Assembly (NCBI GenBank): GCA_033063855.1
Contig: CP093829.1
Coordinates: forward strand, 6,458,243 to 6,522,242
DNA from: Smittia aterrima
Lineage: Eukaryota; Arthropoda; Insecta; Diptera; Chironomidae
Reading direction: 5' to 3'
Length of the DNA stretch: 64,000 bases
Shown: in pieces, positions 61,287 to 64,000 of the stretch
Layout of the letters: every line of letters starts with the position of its first letter
Position numbering within the stretch: position 1 is the first letter of the stretch
The notes under the pieces: generated by a model
Database searches by the model: none
The model's input: only the letters and a program-made list of their open reading frames with translations
What the model was told of the DNA's origin: nothing
Translations under genes and position numbers: made by a program

Positions 61287-62175
61287 ATGTTAAACAGTTG
61301 TCTCTTGATATTTGTCATCAGTTTGCATTGTCAATTCGTTGAATCGAAACTGCGTAAGTTAATTGTGTCACTCGAGTAATCGTCACTTAAATCTAGTTGA
61401 ATTTAATAAATTCTTTGCGTAGCTGACGTAATTCAGAAATGTCATCGAAGTGATGAGAAAATCGACGAATGCATAAAAGGATCGATCGAGTTGCTTAGAA
61501 CGAACTTAGCTGAAGGAGATTTCGGGGAGAACTTTACAATCCCAAAGATCGAACCGATGTTCATTGACGAAATAAACATTCGTCGGAATTACAATGAAAT
61601 GGTGTTTAGCAATTTATTTGTGTCCGGACCGAGCCAGTTCGTTTTGAAGAACATGAGGTAACAAAATCTCTTTTTTTTTTGTGATTGATTGTTGATCTTT
61701 AACTTTTTTTAGAGCGAATATTCCCAACAAAACTTTCAACTTTGATCTGCAGCTTCCGGTTCTGGAATTCAAAGGCGATTACTCAATAGCTTTAAAGTTG
61801 TTAATCAAAATATCGGGAGCAGGAAAGTTCATTGGATCATTCAGTGAGAAATTTAATTCTTCTTGAGATAAACAAAATTATAAATCAATATTTTGATTCG
61901 TAGAGAACTCACTTGCGAAGGTTAAAGCGACAGGAGAAACATCGGACGAAGGAATAACAAAGTTCTTGTTGAGCGTGAAACTCAAAGTCGAATATGCAAC
62001 GTTTCAAATGGAAAGTCTTCTCAGCGGTTTCGGCAACAAGTTGATCAACGACAACTACAAAATGTTTTTAGATGAACTCGTTCCCGGTCTCGAGGCTTCG
62101 CTCAGTCGTCAATTCTCGGACATTGTCAACATCATTTTGAAAGACTCGACGTACGAAGAAATGTTCCCAGAGTAG
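61287..62175 (+). CDS. Takeout/JHBP-like secreted protein 1 (234 aa)
   Basis: Exons join(61287..61353, 61423..61657, 61713..61843, 61904..62175), 234 aa. Residues 1-20 form a signal peptide (LNSCLLIFVISLHCQFVES), ending one residue before KLPDVIQKCHRSDEKIDECI, where the paired cysteines of the takeout/juvenile-hormone-binding protein family fall. The middle has FSNLFVSGPSQFVL and FNFDLQLPVLEFKGDYSI, typical of the hydrophobic-ligand TULIP-fold tube. The C-terminal segment carries LINDNYKMFLDELVPGLEAS. The usual length of the family is about 240 aa. Family members bind lipophilic ligands in haemolymph or sensilla; the ligand here is not known. Confidence 0.88.
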
Positions 62176-62824
62176 TCTTGGTACATTTGTTTAAACAACA
62201 TTGAACCTGACCTTAACATTTAAGAACACACGCGGCAAATTGATCCATGAAAGTGAAAAATAATCAAACAATAAACCGAAGAATCGAAATTATCGTCTTC
62301 TCATTGATATTCTTCCTCAAGTCATGACTAAAATTTCACTCAACGACTGTTCGTCGACTTGATATGCGGAAGCAAGTCCCCTTTGCCTATCGTTGACAAT
62401 TGTTGAAAGCTTCACGAAGCTCACAATGTCAACGGGTATGTAAAAAAAACTTTGCGGCAATTGATGTTATGTAAGGAAAGGAAATAATCTCAATAGTTCC
62501 ATCTCGAGAACTTCCAACAGCATCGACGTTTCGGAAACAAAATTTTCTGCTCGGATGAGCTTCTTCGTAAAATTACCGATTAGTCACGAGCAAGTACCTC
62601 AATGTGCCTCTTCTCTTAAAGAACGAGTAAGAAAAAATCTTAATCATTTGCTGGTGTTCGTGTTGATATATAAAGCTTTAGCTCAGCGCCGATGGAACTC
62701 ATAGTTAGTTTTGATTTTCAACTCGCTACGCGCGTAGTTCTAGTTATTGGCGCCAAACAATAAAATTGTCATTCGCGAAAGGAGGAAAATCAAAATTCAA
62801 TTGATTGAGGATTGAGAATCGACG
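62176..62824. other. Intergenic JHBP-1 to JHBP-2
   Basis: 649 bp. AATAAACC near 62270 may serve gene 1; the TATA promoter of gene 2 is at 62667. No other gene seen. Confidence 0.5.
62667..62701 (+). promoter_or_regulatory. TATA/initiator core promoter of JHBP-like gene 2
   Basis: TATATAAAG at 62667-62675 and TCATAGT, with its A at 62701, 34 nt further on. The ATG of the gene is at 62825, giving a 5'-UTR of about 124 nt. Spacing slightly long but acceptable. Confidence 0.5.
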
Positions 62825-64000
62825 ATGGCTCGATTAATATTTTTAAGCAGTTTCTTGCTAGTGACTTTGTCAGACTTCAGCTTTGCGAAACTGCGTAAGT
62901 TGGTTGGATCAATTAGAAGCACGAGAATAAATTAATTGATTGAGAATATTACTTTGTATTGTCTCATAATCAGCTGCGTCGATCAAAGTTTGCTCTCGTC
63001 ATGAACCAAATCTTGGACAATGCATCATCAATTCGGTGAAGGAATTGCAACCAAGACTCGCCACCGGTCAAATTGATCCGAACTTTGTTGTTCCCGTAAG
63101 CGAAACTTTCTGCTCTGTCAAACCAAATCAACTAAATCTTCTCTTTTTAGGCACTCGAGCCACTAATGTTGGACAAGTGAGTAAATTTGCTTTCAATTTA
63201 TAGAAATTTCGTTTCCCCAACACCGCGCAATTAGACTTCTTCAATGTCAAAGCGCACACTTCAAATAAAATAAATCGTCTGAAGAATTTTTTGTTCAAAC
63301 AAAACTGTTGAGACCATCAGTTATTTCTGACTTTTTTTAAAAAACAAAATATTTTTGTTTAAACGAAAGAAAAAAAGCTTTAAAGTAAAGTCCGTTAAGA
63401 GCAAAGAAGATTAAGAATTCTTTACTTTGTCAACAGCATTAAGATGGACAGAGGACAAGAATTCAAAGCTCAGTTTACGAATCTATTAGTGACGGGACCT
63501 AGCAATTTCGAAATTGAAAAAATAAAGTAAGTTGAACGACGCATCGAGTTCGTGAGTAGAATGCTGCTTTGCCTCATTTCCTCCATCGTATGCTAATAAC
63601 AATGCCCGAGCAGTAGCAGCCTCGACTGATATCGATCGTTTGTAATTGAAATTCTTTGCTTTGTTTTCTTAGAGTTGCTCTTGAGAATGGAACTTTTGAT
63701 TTTATCATTAATTTGCCGAGATTGGATTTCGTTGGAAAGTATCAACTCAAAATTAGAATTTTACGTGAGTTCCCTCAACGAGACTTGCAATGAAATGTCG
63801 GAATTAATTATGAAATTACTTTCAGTTCTTGACATTCAAGGGAAAGGTGAGAAAGCATTGAAATCTTCTCTCAACTTAGCTAAAAAATTTCTTTATTTGA
63901 AGGTGACATGGATGGAACCTTTGAGAACTGCAGAGCTCGTGTCAAGATGCGCTCATCGAAATACGAAAAGAATGGCGAAACTTTCTTGAAGTTTGAAAAG
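62825..64000 (+). CDS. Takeout/JHBP-like secreted protein 2 (partial, window edge)
   Basis: Paralogue of the gene at 61287. Exons join(62825..62894, 62974..63095, 63151..63176, 63437..63526, 63673..63764, 63826..63846, 63903..64000+) with all phases consistent; the 3' end lies beyond the window. Signal peptide MARLIFLSSFLLVTLSDFSF is followed by ASIKVCSRHEPNLGQCI, the paired-cysteine start of the mature protein. Later blocks are FKAQFTNLLVTGPSNFEI, FDFIINLPRLDFVGKYQL and CRARVKMRSSKYEKNGE. Exons 3 and 6 are only 26 and 21 nt. It has two more small introns in the same region than gene 1. Likely a lipophilic-ligand carrier. Confidence 0.82.

Noticed and set aside
1..64000. CRISPR arrays, operons, rRNA or complete tRNA genes
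   Set aside because: Eukaryotic intron-bearing sequence; no regular short repeat-spacer array, rRNA or complete tRNA cloverleaf was seen.

Overview
The window is nuclear DNA from an insect, most likely a nematoceran fly (a midge or mosquito relative). It is AT-rich, most introns are only 50-70 nt with GTAAGT-type donors, genes are densely packed, and several families (DUF1091, takeout/JHBP, a moladietz-type DUOXA) are typical of Diptera. Placement in Chironomidae is a guess from intron size and compactness. Exon models were joined by hand using reading-frame continuity at GT..AG boundaries.

Layout. 1-3.1 kb: no recognised gene. 3.1-9.7 kb: two tandem paralogues encoding intracellular cysteine-module coiled-coil proteins (820 and 695 aa), separated by an array of four tRNA T-arm-like hairpins. 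9.7-16.6 kb: non-coding, probably regulatory or 5'-UTR territory of the next gene. 16.6-18.7 kb: DUOX maturation factor (mol), 6 exons. 19.2-31.6 kb: array of seven minus-strand DUF1091 secreted-protein genes, interrupted by a secreted LRR-coiled-coil gene (20.3-21.8), a TIR-bounded element carrying 130-bp tandem repeats (21.9-22.9) and a C2H2 zinc-finger gene (28.0-29.1). 31.9-41.7 kb: a transposon-rich zone with LTR-like repeats, a BEL/Pao reverse transcriptase remnant, an 889-bp TA-flanked TIR element, an endonuclease fragment, a coiled-coil gene with an apparent frameshift (35.6-37.1) and a second copy of the end of the 22-kb element. 42.8-50.8 kb: disco-interacting protein 2 (DIP2), 16 exons, 1820 aa. 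51.8-52.2 kb: a small coiled-coil gene. 52.4-54.2 kb: TMEM268-like gene with two candidate last exons. 54.8-56.7 kb: TMEM181. 57.7-60.9 kb: GPCPD1-like glycerophosphodiesterase with a starch-binding domain. 61.3-64.0 kb: two takeout/JHBP-like genes, the second cut by the window edge.

The genes do not form one pathway. The housekeeping block at 42-61 kb (DIP2, TMEM268, TMEM181, GPCPD1) is conserved animal biology: lipid/acyl metabolism and membrane proteins. The lineage-specific material is in the first 32 kb: the cysteine-module pair, the DUF1091 array and its embedded LRR gene. These are the best candidates for undescribed biology, together with the duplicated terminal exon of the TMEM268 gene.
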